DNA of 64,000 nt from Betaproteobacteria bacterium (GCA_016708825.1 JADJEZ010000007.1:1-64000); one strand, 5' to 3'; positions 39,715 through 48,703 are shown, counted from the stretch's first letter. Notes: generated from the sequence alone by a model not told the origin. Numbers and translations: made by a program.

Positions 39715-39748
39715 TTGACGCCGCCTTTATTTCGATTATCATAGAAAT
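39715..39748 (+). promoter_or_regulatory. Predicted arsR promoter with overlapping inverted repeat
   Basis: A sigma-70-like pair: -35 TTGACG (39715-39720), 16-base spacer, -10 TATCAT (39737-39742). The -10 box lies inside an imperfect palindrome, ATTTCGATTATCATAGAAAT (39729-39748), AT-rich as ArsR/SmtB operators usually are. Repression by the adjacent ArsR protein is the natural reading. Start codon of arsR is 33 bases downstream. Confidence 0.5.
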
Positions 39749-39780
39749 ACCGAATCACGCCCACGACGAGGCAAGCCCCC

Positions 39781-40125
39781 ATGGCCGGCAAGGAACCCAC
39801 CGACGACCTTTCCCGATTCGCGGACATGCTCTCCGCGATGGGCACCGAGCCGCGGCTTCGCATCATGCGGCTGCTGCTCTCCGCGCATCCCGATGGCCTG
39901 GTCGTGGGTGACATCGGCACGGAACTCGACATCGCCAGCTCGACGCTGTCGCACCACCTCGAGCGGCTGCGCACCGAAGGCCTCGTGAACGTGCGCCGCG
40001 AAGGCACGTATCTCTGGTACTCGGCCAACGCCGGGGCGCTGCAGGACCTGCTCCGGTTCCTTTATGCCGAGTGCTGCACGCGAAGCCGCGCCTGCGAGCC
40101 GAAGAAGATCCTCTCCGCCGCCTGA
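39781..40125 (+). CDS. ArsR/SmtB-family transcriptional regulator
   Basis: 114 residues, a winged helix-turn-helix repressor: LSAMGTEPRLRIMRLLLSAHPDGLVVGDI, then recognition region IASSTLSHHLERLRTEGLVNVRREGTYLWYS. The C-terminus carries a Cys group, ECCTRSRAC (about 99-107), well placed to bind As(III) or another soft metal, although it is not the classical CVC motif of the E. coli ArsR helix. It precedes the ArsM gene by 16 bases, supporting an arsenic role. An inverted repeat over its promoter suggests autoregulation. Confidence 0.85.
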   Translation: MAGKEPTDDLSRFADMLSAMGTEPRLRIMRLLLSAHPDGLVVGDIGTELDIASSTLSHHLERLRTEGLVNVRREGTYLWYSANAGALQDLLRFLYAECCTRSRACEPKKILSAA

Positions 40126-40141
40126 CCGAAAGGAAACCGCC

Positions 40142-40990
40142 ATGAACGAAGCCATCGACATCAAGGAAATCGTCCGCGAGAAATACGGCCAGGCCGCGCT
40201 CCGGGCCAAGGAGGGTGCAAGCTCCTGCTGCGGCACCAAGGCCTCGCCCTCGAGCTGCTGCGGGGCGGCGGTCGCCGCACCCGGCGCGACGGATCCGATC
40301 ACCTCGAACCTCTACGACACCACGCAGGTGGGCGACGTTCCCGAGGCGGCACTCCTCGCCTCGCTGGGCTGCGGCAATCCCACGGCGCTCGCGGAGTTGA
40401 AGCCCGGCGAGACGGTGCTCGATCTCGGCTCCGGCGGCGGCATCGACGTCCTGCTCTCGGCGCGCCGCGTCGGCCCCACGGGCAAGGCCTACGGCCTCGA
40501 CATGACCGACGAGATGCTCGCCCTCGCCGAGGAGAACAAGCGCAAGAGCGGCCTGGCCAACGTCGAGTTCCTGAAAGGCGAGATCGAGGCGATCCCGCTT
40601 CCGGACGACACGGTGGACGTGATCATCTCCAACTGCGTGATCAATCTCTCCGGCGACAAGGACCGCGTGCTGCGCGAGGCATTCCGGGTGTTGAAACCCG
40701 GTGGCCGATTCGCGGTCTCCGACGTGGTCGTCCGTGGCGAGATGCCCTCGGCCATCCGCAGGAACCTCGAGTTGTGGGCCGGCTGCATCGCCGGCGCGCT
40801 GTCGGAATCCGACTACGCAAGCAAGCTCGCCGCGGCGGGGTTCACCGACATCGGCCTCGAGATCACGCGGGTCTACGGCGGCGAGGATGCGCGCGCGTTC
40901 CTCGCGGGCGAAGGCTTCGATGCCGGGGCGCTCGCCCGCGAAGTCGACGGCAAGTTCGTGAGCGCCTTCGTCCGCGCCCGCAAGCCCTGA
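40142..40990 (+). CDS. arsM: Arsenite methyltransferase ArsM-like
   Basis: 282 residues, SAM-dependent class I methyltransferase that would methylate As(III) in the cytoplasm. Seen: N-terminal Cys pairs SSCCGTKASPSSCCG (about 28-42), SAM motif VLDLGSGGGIDVLLSA (about 97-112), GLDMTDEMLALA, and the conserved catalytic-type Cys residues in SLGCGNP (about 79), SNCVINL (about 162) and WAGCIAGAL (about 212), the three-Cys pattern of ArsM. AAAGGAAA precedes the ATG. Operon with the ArsR regulator. Confidence 0.9.
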   Translation: MNEAIDIKEIVREKYGQAALRAKEGASSCCGTKASPSSCCGAAVAAPGATDPITSNLYDTTQVGDVPEAALLASLGCGNPTALAELKPGETVLDLGSGGGIDVLLSARRVGPTGKAYGLDMTDEMLALAEENKRKSGLANVEFLKGEIEAIPLPDDTVDVIISNCVINLSGDKDRVLREAFRVLKPGGRFAVSDVVVRGEMPSAIRRNLELWAGCIAGALSESDYASKLAAAGFTDIGLEITRVYGGEDARAFLAGEGFDAGALAREVDGKFVSAFVRARKP

Positions 40991-41121
40991 GCCGCCGCCG
41001 GTTCGCGTTGTCGGGCCGCGATTCGCGCCGCATTCGCGCAGGTTCGTCGCAATCCCCGCCCGCGCGCCCGGTTGCCGGGGCACCCTGCGTCCTCGTTCAT
41101 CCCACCGGAAGCGAGGATCCC

Positions 41122-41553
41122 ATGGCAGGCAGGCAGCACTTGCGGGCGGCGATCGCCACACTCGCCCTGGCGGCGGGAGCGGTTCCCCTCGCCGCGGCGG
41201 CCGATCTCGTGGTCGAACTCGGCGTGAAAGATCCCGGCCAGGGGTTCGTCTATGTGGCGCTCTACGCGAAGGCCGCCGACTGGATGAAGACCGCGATGAA
41301 GTCCGGGCGGCAGGAGCTGCTCTCGGGGCGAGCGAGGCTTTCGTTCGCGGGTCTCGAGCCGGGGGAATACGCGATCAGCGCCTATTTCGACGCGAACGGC
41401 AACGGCAAGCTTGACGCCGGCTTCCTCGGCAGGCCCGTGGAGCCCTTCGGCTTCTCGAACGGCGCACAGGGCGCATTCGGCGCGCCCGCCTTCGACAAGG
41501 CGCGGTTCCGGCTCGACGCGAGCGGCACCACCGTCGCGATCGAACTGAAGTAG
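41122..41553 (+). CDS. DUF2141 exported protein
   Basis: 143 residues. The signal peptide (about 1-26) ends PLAAAA, followed by a DUF2141 beta-sandwich: DLVVELGVKDPGQGFVYVAL, LSFAGLEPGEYAISAYFDANGNGKLD and the C-terminal FGAPAFDKARFRLD. The Asp/Asn-rich loop DANGNGKLD looks like a calcium-type loop. Periplasmic or surface location expected; function unknown. A DUF2269 gene follows after 35 bases. Confidence 0.8.
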   Translation: MAGRQHLRAAIATLALAAGAVPLAAAADLVVELGVKDPGQGFVYVALYAKAADWMKTAMKSGRQELLSGRARLSFAGLEPGEYAISAYFDANGNGKLDAGFLGRPVEPFGFSNGAQGAFGAPAFDKARFRLDASGTTVAIELK

Positions 41554-41588
41554 GCCGCGCGCTCTCAACGCGTGAAAGGAGCGCAACC

Positions 41589-42059
41589 ATGATCCTCGCC
41601 CTCAAGCTTCTCCACATCGCCGCGGTGGTGCTCTTCCTCGGCAACATCCTCACCGGGCTCTTCTGGCATGCGCACGCCGCGCGCACCCGCGACCCGCATC
41701 TCCTCGCCCACGCCATGGCGGGCATCATTCGCAGCGACCGGCTTTTCACCATGCCCGGCGTGGTCGGCATCGTGGGGGCAGGGGTGGCGCTGGCCATGAT
41801 CGAGCGCCTGCCGATGCTGCGCACCGGCTGGATTGCCTGGACCCTCGCGCTCCTGGTCGTCTCTGGGATCGTCTTCATGGCCCGCGTCGCCCCGCTGCAG
41901 CGCGAGTTGCTCGCGATGGCTGGGGAAGGCGCGCGCACGGGCGCCTTCGATTTCGCCCGCTATCGCGCGCGTGCCCTGGCGTGGGAAGCCTGGGGCGCGG
42001 TGGCGCTCCTCACGCCTGTCGCCGGGCTCGTGCTCATGGTGGTGAAGCCCGGTTCCTGA
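41589..42059 (+). CDS. DUF2269 integral membrane protein
   Basis: 156 residues with four membrane segments: about 4-24 (KLLHIAAVVLFLGNILTGLF), about 57-75 (GVVGIVGAGVALAMI), about 84-102 (AWTLALLVVSGIVFMA) and about 132-152 (WGAVALLTPVAGLVLMVV). The conserved His in segment 1 (LLHIAAV) and the His pair FWHAHAA are typical of this DUF2269-type family. AAAGGAG lies eight bases before the ATG. No reaction is known. Confidence 0.75.
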   Translation: MILALKLLHIAAVVLFLGNILTGLFWHAHAARTRDPHLLAHAMAGIIRSDRLFTMPGVVGIVGAGVALAMIERLPMLRTGWIAWTLALLVVSGIVFMARVAPLQRELLAMAGEGARTGAFDFARYRARALAWEAWGAVALLTPVAGLVLMVVKPGS

Positions 42060-42134
42060 GCGGCGCGAAGCCCCGCGGCCGAAGCTCGGCCATAATCGGG
42101 GCATGACGATCACCGCGGTCCCCGGGGGTGGCGC

Positions 42135-43733
42135 GTGAACGAAGCCGCGGCGCGGCAGGTGCTGCTCGTGCGCGCGCTCGAGGGCGCCGAGTCCCCCGGC
42201 AGGCCACTCACCGAGGACGACCGGGGCTACGCGGCCCGCGCCGCCGCGGAGTTGGTGCGCTGGCAGGCGGCGGAGAAGGGCGAGCCTGCGGGCGCCGAGG
42301 CGTTCGTCGCCAGGCGCGCGGAGCTCCTCGCCGCCCGGTTCGCGGAGCGTTCGCCCAAGGCCCACCGCGCGGTCGAGGCCCTGCGCTGGCGCCCGTGGAT
42401 CGGCGTGGTGCTGCCGCTTGCCGCACTGGCGATCGGTGCCGCGGCAGAGCACATCGCGGACCGCGGTCGCGTGAGCATCCTCGCCTTCCCGCTGCTCGGG
42501 ATCGTCGCCTGGAATCTCGCCGTGTACCTGTGGCTTGCCGTGCGCAAGCTTTCGGGGCTGGGCGGAGGCAAGGGCGGCCAATCCGGCTGGACGCGGCGCC
42601 TCGTCGCCGGTGTGCGCGCCGACCTGGGCCGTCGCGTGCAGGGCCCGCTCGCGGGCGCCCTGGGAAATTTCGCGGTCGACTGGGCGCGAAGGAGCGCGCC
42701 GCTCGTCGCGGCGCGTGCCGCGCGCGTGCTGCACCTGTCGGCGGCCTTGCTCGCCGCGGGCGCGATGGCGGGGCTGTACGTGCGCGGTCTCGCGTTCGAG
42801 TACCGCGCGGGGTGGGAGAGCACGTTCCTCGACGCCGGCGCGGTGCACGCGATCCTCTCCTTCTACCTCCAGCCCGCCGCCTGGCTCCTCGGCCAGCCGT
42901 TCCCGGCGGTGGAGCAGATCGCCGCGCTGCAATGGGATGGCGCAGCGACGGGGGAGAACGCCGCGCGCTGGATACACCTCCATGCGACCACGGCGCTGCT
43001 GGCGGTGGTCGTTCCGCGGCTCGCCCTCGCGGCGATCGCGCGGAACCGCGAGCGGGAGCTTTCCGCCGGGTTTCCGCTGGAGTTCGGCGAACCCTATTTC
43101 CGGCGGGTGCTCGCGGACTGGCGGGAAGCCCCGGCCCACGTACGCGTGGCGGCCTACGCCTACACGCCCTCGGAGGCCGCGGCCGAGGGGCTGCACAAGC
43201 TCGCCGCCCATCTCTTCGGCCGGGACGTGCGTGTGCACAGCGCGCCGCCCGTGGCGTACGGCGACGAGGACCTACTCGCCGCGCATCCGGGTACGCAGCC
43301 GCCGGCGACTGGATCCGCCGAGCGCCCGGATACGCCGCCGCCGACTGGTTCCGGATCCGCCGAGCGCCCCGATACGCCGCCGCCGGCATCCGGATCGACT
43401 GCACGCCCGGATACGCCGGCGCCCGACCTCGCGATCGCGCTCTTCAACCTCGGATCGACTCCGGAGACGGAGAACCACGGCGTCTTCCTCGACGCGCTCG
43501 CCGGCCAGGCCAGGAGGAACCTCGTGGTCCTGGTGGACGAGTCGGCCTACCGCAAGCGCCTGGGCGCCCAGGCCGGTGCGGAAGCGCGGCTCGCCGAGCG
43601 CCGGCAGTCGTGGTCGGGCTTCGCCGAAAGTCGCGGCCTGCGCGCGGTCTTCGCGGACCTGGAAGCACCCGACCTCGCCGCCGCCGAGCGCGAACTCGAC
43701 ATGCAGCGCTCGACCGCGGACGCGCTCGCGTGA
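42135..43733 (+). CDS. DUF2868 membrane protein
   Basis: 532 residues starting with GTG 42135. DUF2868 covers most of it: membrane segments at about 90-108 (WIGVVLPLAALAIGAAAE), about 114-136, about 200-222 (LHLSAALLAAGAMAGLYVRG) and about 290-310 (LHATTALLAVVVPRLALAAI). A low-complexity linker of imperfect SAERPDTPPP repeats (about 390-430) leads to a C-terminal soluble domain (LAIALFNLGSTPETENHGVF). Its stop lies two bases before the DUF3482 GTPase start, and these two families commonly occur as a pair, so they probably act together. Function unknown. Confidence 0.8.
   Translation: MNEAAARQVLLVRALEGAESPGRPLTEDDRGYAARAAAELVRWQAAEKGEPAGAEAFVARRAELLAARFAERSPKAHRAVEALRWRPWIGVVLPLAALAIGAAAEHIADRGRVSILAFPLLGIVAWNLAVYLWLAVRKLSGLGGGKGGQSGWTRRLVAGVRADLGRRVQGPLAGALGNFAVDWARRSAPLVAARAARVLHLSAALLAAGAMAGLYVRGLAFEYRAGWESTFLDAGAVHAILSFYLQPAAWLLGQPFPAVEQIAALQWDGAATGENAARWIHLHATTALLAVVVPRLALAAIARNRERELSAGFPLEFGEPYFRRVLADWREAPAHVRVAAYAYTPSEAAAEGLHKLAAHLFGRDVRVHSAPPVAYGDEDLLAAHPGTQPPATGSAERPDTPPPTGSGSAERPDTPPPASGSTARPDTPAPDLAIALFNLGSTPETENHGVFLDALAGQARRNLVVLVDESAYRKRLGAQAGAEARLAERRQSWSGFAESRGLRAVFADLEAPDLAAAERELDMQRSTADALA
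43301..43426. repeat. In-frame tandem repeat in the DUF2868 gene
   Basis: About three imperfect copies of a 42-base unit containing GGATCCGCCGAGCGCCC (43311 and 43353, with a degenerate copy near 43391), encoding TGSAERPDTPPP-type units. The unit length is a multiple of three, so copy changes would not break the frame. Confidence 0.65.
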
Positions 43734-43737
43734 GGCC

Positions 43738-45222
43738 ATGACGAACGCGCCCGCCACGGTCGAGCTCACGCTCGTCTCGCACACCAACGCGGGCAAGACC
43801 ACGCTCGCGCGCACGCTCCTCGGCCGCGACGTCGGCGAGGTGCGCGACGCGCCGCACGTCACCGAGATCGCGGAGTTCCATGTGCTGGTGGAAACATCCG
43901 GCGGCGACGTGCTGCGCCTGTGGGATACGCCGGGCTTCGGCGATTCCGTGCGGCTCGCCAAGCGCCTGCGCGTGGCCGACAATCCCATCGGCTGGATGCT
44001 GCGCGAGGTGTGGGACCGCTACCGCGACCGGCCGCTCTGGTGCAGCCAGCAGGCGGTGAAGGCGGTGCGCGATTCCGCCGACGTGGTGCTCTACATCGTC
44101 AACGCCGCCGAGGACCCCCGCGACGCCGCCTACGTCGCGCCCGAGATGCAGGTCCTCGCGTGGATCGGCAAGCCCGTGATCCTGCTCCTGAACCAGGTGG
44201 GGCCGCCGCGCTCGGCTTCCGAGGAGCGCGCGGAGGAGGACCGCTGGCGCGCGGTCGCCACGCCTTACGCGGTGGTGCGGGATGTGCTCACGCTCGACGC
44301 CTTCGCGCGATGCTGGGTGCAGGAGGACGCGCTCTTCGCGCGCGTCGCCCCGCTGCTGCCCGAAGGCAAGCGCGGCGCGATGGACCGGCTCGTCGCCCTG
44401 TGGCGCGCGCGCGGCCTCGAGCGCTTCCGGCAATCCATGGGCGTGATCGCACACGGGCTCCTCGCCGCGGCCGCGGACCGCGAGACGATCGATCCCGCCG
44501 CGAGCCCCGGGCGCGCGGCGCGCTTCTTCCGGGCCCTCGGCTTCGGCAAGGACACGCCGGACAGCGGGCAGGAAGCGGCCATGGCCGCGCTCGCCGCGCG
44601 AGTGGACGAGGAAATCCGCGCGACCACGGACAAGCTGATCGCGCTGCACGGCCTCGACGGTGCGGCGGCCGCGACCGTGCTCGATCGCCTGCGCGAGAAC
44701 TACGCGACCACGGAGCCCGTGAGCGAAGGCAAGGCCGCGGCGGTCGGCGGGATCGTCTCGGGCGCGATGACGGGCCTCGCGGCGGATCTCGCCCACGGCG
44801 GGCTCACCCTCGGCGCGGGGCTCGTGACGGGCGCGATCGTCGGTGCGCTGGGGGGCGCGGGCATCGCGCGCGGCACCAACCTCATCCGCGGCGTGGACCG
44901 CAGCACTGTGGCGTGGAGCCCGGCGTTTCTCGACGGCCTCGTGCGCGCGGGACTTCTTCGCTATCTCGCGGTAGCGCACTTCGGGCGCGGGCGGGGAGCG
45001 TACGCGCAGGGCGAGGCGCCCGCGTTCTGGAAGGACGAGGTGGCAAGCGCCTTCGAGCCGCGCCGCGCGACTTTCGACGCGCTGTGGGAAAACGCGCGCG
45101 CAGCACCGGACGAGGCGCAGGCCGCGGCGGATTTGCGCTCGCTCCTGGAGGATTCGGCGACCGATGTCCTGGAGCGGCTCTATCCGGGATCGTTGGCGGC
45201 GGAGCGCGTCGCCGCAGGCTGA
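43738..45222 (+). CDS. DUF3482 GTPase-domain protein
   Basis: 494 residues. The N-terminal GTPase domain (about 5-210) has HTNAGKTTLART as P-loop, where the first Gly of the usual GxxxxGK(S/T) is replaced, then WDTPGFGD as the Walker B/DxxG region, and LLNQVG in place of the NKxD specificity motif. The C-terminal DUF3482 region includes a glycine-rich membrane-like stretch (GGIVSGAMTGLAADLAHGG, GLVTGAIVGALGGAGIA; about 340-385). Start ATG 43738 follows the DUF2868 stop by four bases. Likely a membrane-associated GTPase partner of DUF2868; the degenerate motifs leave nucleotide specificity open. Confidence 0.82.
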   Translation: MTNAPATVELTLVSHTNAGKTTLARTLLGRDVGEVRDAPHVTEIAEFHVLVETSGGDVLRLWDTPGFGDSVRLAKRLRVADNPIGWMLREVWDRYRDRPLWCSQQAVKAVRDSADVVLYIVNAAEDPRDAAYVAPEMQVLAWIGKPVILLLNQVGPPRSASEERAEEDRWRAVATPYAVVRDVLTLDAFARCWVQEDALFARVAPLLPEGKRGAMDRLVALWRARGLERFRQSMGVIAHGLLAAAADRETIDPAASPGRAARFFRALGFGKDTPDSGQEAAMAALAARVDEEIRATTDKLIALHGLDGAAAATVLDRLRENYATTEPVSEGKAAAVGGIVSGAMTGLAADLAHGGLTLGAGLVTGAIVGALGGAGIARGTNLIRGVDRSTVAWSPAFLDGLVRAGLLRYLAVAHFGRGRGAYAQGEAPAFWKDEVASAFEPRRATFDALWENARAAPDEAQAAADLRSLLEDSATDVLERLYPGSLAAERVAAG

Positions 45223-45459
45223 ACGCGCGGCCACGTTGAAGCCGCGCAGGCGTCGTGCAACGGCCCGCGCGGTTGCGGGATGCTCCTGCCGCCGGTATCC
45301 TTGCAGTGCTGTTCGCCAGGTTTCCGGGCATGCAGCGCCGCCCGGCACCACCCCCTCCCTTCCGTCCGACCGCGATTTCGATCGCCTTCGGCGAAGCCAT
45401 TGCAGGCCGGCCGCCGTTCAACCGCGCGCGCCGCCGCCCACTTCACCCCAGGAGGCCCC

Positions 45460-46377
45460 GTGAAGGATCTATTGTCGAATTCCGATTTCGCCGATTTCTG
45501 GCAGGCCATCGTCGCCGCCGGCCCGGCATTGCGCGTGCTGGTGATCATCGTGCTCGCGTGGGTGGCGATCGCCGTCATGCAGCGCGCGATCCGCACGCTC
45601 CGGTCCCGCATCGCCGCGCGCATGGACGATCGCGAGGCGATCAAGCGCGCCGAGACCCTGGGCCGCGTGTTCCGCTATCTCGTCGCCGTCGTCGTGAGCC
45701 TCGTCGCCGGCCTGCTGATCCTGGGCGAGTTCGGCATCTCGGTCGCGCCGATCCTGGGCGCGGCGGGCGTGGCCGGCATCGCCGTGGGCTTCGGAGCCCA
45801 GAGCCTGGTGAAGGACTACTTCAACGGCTTCTTCATCCTGCTCGAGAACCAGATCCGCCAGGGCGACGTGGTCAACGTCGCCGACAAGGGCGGCCTGGTC
45901 GAGGAGGTGACGCTGCGCTACGTGCGGCTGCGCGACTACGACGGCAACGTGCACTTCATCCCCAACGGGCTCATCACGACGGTCAAGAACTTCAGCCGCG
46001 ACTACGCGCAGAGCGTGATCGACGTGGGCATCGCCTACCGCGAGAACGTGGACGACGCCTTCGCCGTGATGCGCGAGGTGGCCTCGGGCATGCGCGCGGA
46101 CGAGGTGTACGGCCCGAAGCTCCTCGCCGACCTCGAGATCGCGGGCGTCGAGCGCTGGGACGATTCCGCGGTGGTGCTGCGCTGCCGCTTCAAGGTGGCA
46201 CCCCTCGAGCAGTGGAGCGTGCGCCGCGAGTACCTGCGGCGCCTGAAGCACGCCTTCGACGCGCGCGGGATCGAGATTCCGTACCCGCACCTCACCGTCT
46301 ACGCGGGCGAGGCGAAGGACGGATCGGCGCCGCCCTTCCGCATGAAGTCGATCGCATCCCCCCCGGGCGGGGGCTAG
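45460..46377 (+). CDS. MscS-family mechanosensitive channel
   Basis: 305 residues. GTG start with AGGAGG five bases upstream, an unusually strong ribosome site that fixes the start. Membrane segments are at about 20-42 (LRVLVIIVLAWVAIAVM), about 67-90 and about 93-120; the last is the MscS pore helix region (APILGAAGVAGIAVGFGAQSLVKDYFNG). The cytoplasmic beta domain has GDVVNVADKGGLVEEVTLRYVRLRDYDG and FIPNGLI, and the C-terminal alpha/beta domain ends IEIPYPHLTVY. It releases solutes during osmotic downshock. Convergent with the LysR gene. Confidence 0.9.
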   Translation: MKDLLSNSDFADFWQAIVAAGPALRVLVIIVLAWVAIAVMQRAIRTLRSRIAARMDDREAIKRAETLGRVFRYLVAVVVSLVAGLLILGEFGISVAPILGAAGVAGIAVGFGAQSLVKDYFNGFFILLENQIRQGDVVNVADKGGLVEEVTLRYVRLRDYDGNVHFIPNGLITTVKNFSRDYAQSVIDVGIAYRENVDDAFAVMREVASGMRADEVYGPKLLADLEIAGVERWDDSAVVLRCRFKVAPLEQWSVRREYLRRLKHAFDARGIEIPYPHLTVYAGEAKDGSAPPFRMKSIASPPGGG

Positions 46378-46422
46378 GGGCCGCGCTTCGCGGGCGCTTC
46401 GCCGCGCCGCGCGAGTAGTGCC

Positions 46423-47376
46423 TCAGCGCTCCTGAGCGGCCTGCACGGCGTGGGCGAGCGCGGGGCCGAAGGCTCGCATCAGCACCTTGATGCGCATCGT
46501 GTTCTTCAGCTCCGGGTGCGTGATCAGCCACAGCGGCGTCTCGAGCTCCCCGATGGGCTCCGTCAGCGGAAGGAGTTCCGGAAAGAGCGACTCCACGAAG
46601 GCGGGCAGCAAGGCGATGCCGAGGCCCGCCTGCACCATGGTGAGCGCGATGCTGAAGTTGTCCACGCGCAGCACCACGCTCGCATCCGGCACGTTCGCGG
46701 CGAGCCAGCGGTCGAACTTGAGCTCTCGCGCGTCGCGTTCGAAACCGATCCACGACCTTCGCTCCGCCAGCTCCTCGATCCCGGAGGGCCGCGTGCGCGA
46801 CCGGCCCTGGCGCAGCCCGTAGACCTTGAAGGCGAGGCGGGCGAGTTCGCGCCCGACCAGCCAATCGGGGACCTGGTCGGCCACGCGGATCGCCACATCC
46901 GCCTCGCGCCGCGTGAGGCTCACGTGGTCGCGCGAGGACACCAGCTCGATCCGCACCTCCGGGAACGCCGAGGCGAACTGCGCCAGCACCCCGGGCAGGA
47001 GGTGCTCGACCAGGATCGAGGCCACCGCCACGCGCACGTCGCCGCTGGGCCGCAGGTCCTGGCCCCGCACGCGGGTCTCGGCCGTCGTGGCGAGCGGCTC
47101 GATGGCGTTCGCCGCCTGCGCGATCTCGTGGCCGGCCTGGGTCAGCGTGTAGCGCCCGCGCAGGCGATCGAAGAGGCGGGTCTTCAGGCGCGACTCGATT
47201 CCGTCCAGCTTCCGGAGCAGCGTCGAGTGCGTCATGTCCAGCGCGACGCAGGCCCGGGCGACGCTGCCGTGGCGGGCGACGGCGAGCACCGTGTGGAAGT
47301 CGGTCCAGGCGAGCTGCGGCCGCGAAAGCGACGGGCCGGCGGGGTCGGGGCTGGCGGGAGGGGCCTTGGTTTTCAT
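46423..47376 (-). CDS. LysR-family transcriptional regulator
   Basis: 317 residues. The N-terminal winged helix (about 24-85: WTDFHTVLAVARHGSVARACVALDMTHSTLLRKLDGIE) is followed by a LysR substrate-binding domain (about 110-305: GDVRVAVASILVEHLLPGVL, VRVDNFS-type centre, GLGIALLPAFVE). In the helix-turn-helix MTHSTLLRKLDGIE replaces the common SQPAVS pattern, as in the MetR/AHA-type subgroup with THSTV. The effector is unknown. It is divergent from the LapA-like gene; a T/A-rich stretch (about 47375-47435) between them may hold the promoters and operator. Confidence 0.87.
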   Translation of the reverse strand: MKTKAPPASPDPAGPSLSRPQLAWTDFHTVLAVARHGSVARACVALDMTHSTLLRKLDGIESRLKTRLFDRLRGRYTLTQAGHEIAQAANAIEPLATTAETRVRGQDLRPSGDVRVAVASILVEHLLPGVLAQFASAFPEVRIELVSSRDHVSLTRREADVAIRVADQVPDWLVGRELARLAFKVYGLRQGRSRTRPSGIEELAERRSWIGFERDARELKFDRWLAANVPDASVVLRVDNFSIALTMVQAGLGIALLPAFVESLFPELLPLTEPIGELETPLWLITHPELKNTMRIKVLMRAFGPALAHAVQAAQER

Positions 47377-47504
47377 TTATGCGAATTCAGGTTTTTAAAA
47401 CTGTATTTTACTTGGCATTTTTGAAAACTTAAAATGGTGGATCAGGTCGGGACTCCAGCGCCTCCGGGCGCCGGCCCGGCGACCCCCACTTCTAGGAGAG
47501 CCAC

Positions 47505-47909
47505 ATGAAACGCGTAACCAACCTGCTGGCCTGGGGCGTGGTGGCCATCATCGGCGCGCTCGCCGTGCTGAACTGGTCGACGCTCACGGCGCCGGCGCCC
47601 CTGAATCTCGTGATCGCGCAGGTGCAGGCCCCTCTCGGCGTCGTCCTGCTGGGGCTGGCCGCGATGCTGGCGGGCCTCTTCCTCATCGCCTCCCTGGGCA
47701 ACCAGATCGGCTCGCTCCTCGAAACGCGCCGGCTGCTGAAGGAGATCCAGCGCGTGCAGGAGCTCGCCGACAAGGCGGAGGTATCCCGCATCGAGAGCCT
47801 GCACCGCCTCATCGCCGACGAGTTCCGCTCGCTCCACGAGCGGCTGGATTCGGCGCGGCCCGCAGCCGCCCCGGCGATCGGCAGCCTCGACGCAACCCAC
47901 GAACGCTAA
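47505..47909 (+). CDS. LapA-like inner-membrane protein
   Basis: 134 residues: two membrane segments (about 6-23, LLAWGVVAIIGALAVLNW; about 44-66, VVLLGLAAMLAGLFLIASLG) and a C-terminal cytoplasmic coiled coil (about 75-115, ETRRLLKEIQRVQELADKAE). This is the LapA (lipopolysaccharide assembly A, YciS) architecture. AGGAG precedes the ATG by nine bases. First of a run of five envelope-related genes in one direction with short gaps. Confidence 0.72.
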   Translation: MKRVTNLLAWGVVAIIGALAVLNWSTLTAPAPLNLVIAQVQAPLGVVLLGLAAMLAGLFLIASLGNQIGSLLETRRLLKEIQRVQELADKAEVSRIESLHRLIADEFRSLHERLDSARPAAAPAIGSLDATHER

Positions 47910-47919
47910 GGAGCACGAC

Positions 47920-48189
47920 ATGACCAAGGAAAACGCAGCTATCGCCCTGGAACTTGACGGTGTCAGCGACGAGGCGCTCGCGGAACTCACGCGGCGCGTG
48001 CAGGACATCGACAACAGCTACCGCTCGGTCGCGGAGAAAATGGGGCAGCTCTACATGTGCGCCGACGAGAACAAGGTCACCTCGCTCACCCGAGGGCTCG
48101 ACAAGCCGATGCGCAACGCCTCCGACAACGAGCAGGCCTTCGCCGCCATCCTCGAGCAGCTGCGCCAGCACGCGAGCCAGCGCAAGTAG
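47920..48189 (+). CDS. Small hypothetical protein
   Basis: 89 residues, soluble and mostly helical (DEALAELTRRVQDIDNSYRSVAEKMGQLYMCADENKVTSL). No signal peptide or membrane segment. AAGGAG seven bases before the ATG supports translation. It lies 10 bases after the LapA-like gene. I do not recognise the family. Confidence 0.65.
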   Translation: MTKENAAIALELDGVSDEALAELTRRVQDIDNSYRSVAEKMGQLYMCADENKVTSLTRGLDKPMRNASDNEQAFAAILEQLRQHASQRK

Positions 48190-48278
48190 TCGCGGACCCG
48201 GGCGCCAATCCCCGAACAAGTTTCACGCCGGTCCGAACCCGGGCCGACGCTCACCCTCACGCCAGGAGAAACCCACCG

Positions 48279-48674
48279 ATGACATTTTCACCGCAACCGA
48301 AACACCTTCGCGGCGCCACGCTCGCCGCCGCGGCCGTTTCCGCCGCGCTGCTCGCGTCCTGCGCGAGCCCCGGCCTGCCGCCCACGGCCGAGCTGGCCAC
48401 GGCGCGCAACTCGATCGCAAAGGCCGAGAGCGCGAGCGCCCTGGAGTCGGCGCCCCTCGAACTGCGCGCCGCCCGCGACAAGCTCGCGATGGCCGAGGCC
48501 GCGGCCCGGGACGAGCAATTCGTCCGCGCCCGCCGGCTCGCCGAGCAGGCGGAGGCCGATGCGGAGCTCTCCGAGCGCAAGGCCCGCGCGATCAAGACCC
48601 AGGCCGCCGCCCGCGAGCTGGCGCGCGGCAACGAAGCGCTGCGCCAGGAAGTCGAACGCAAGGCGCGCCCGTGA
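48279..48674 (+). CDS. DUF4398 lipoprotein
   Basis: 131 residues. The signal peptide ends in a lipobox (LLASC, Cys about 29), followed by DUF4398: ELATARNSIAKAESASALESAPLELRAARDKLAMAEAA, then a charged helical C-terminus (AEADAELSERKARAIKTQAA). Expected in the periplasm, anchored to a membrane. AGGAGA lies before the ATG. The next gene carries the same domain joined to OmpA, so the two are probably paralogous and may interact. Confidence 0.85.
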   Translation: MTFSPQPKHLRGATLAAAAVSAALLASCASPGLPPTAELATARNSIAKAESASALESAPLELRAARDKLAMAEAAARDEQFVRARRLAEQAEADAELSERKARAIKTQAAARELARGNEALRQEVERKARP

Positions 48675-48703
48675 ACCCCTCAACGACAGGACAAGGCCAT
48701 TCG

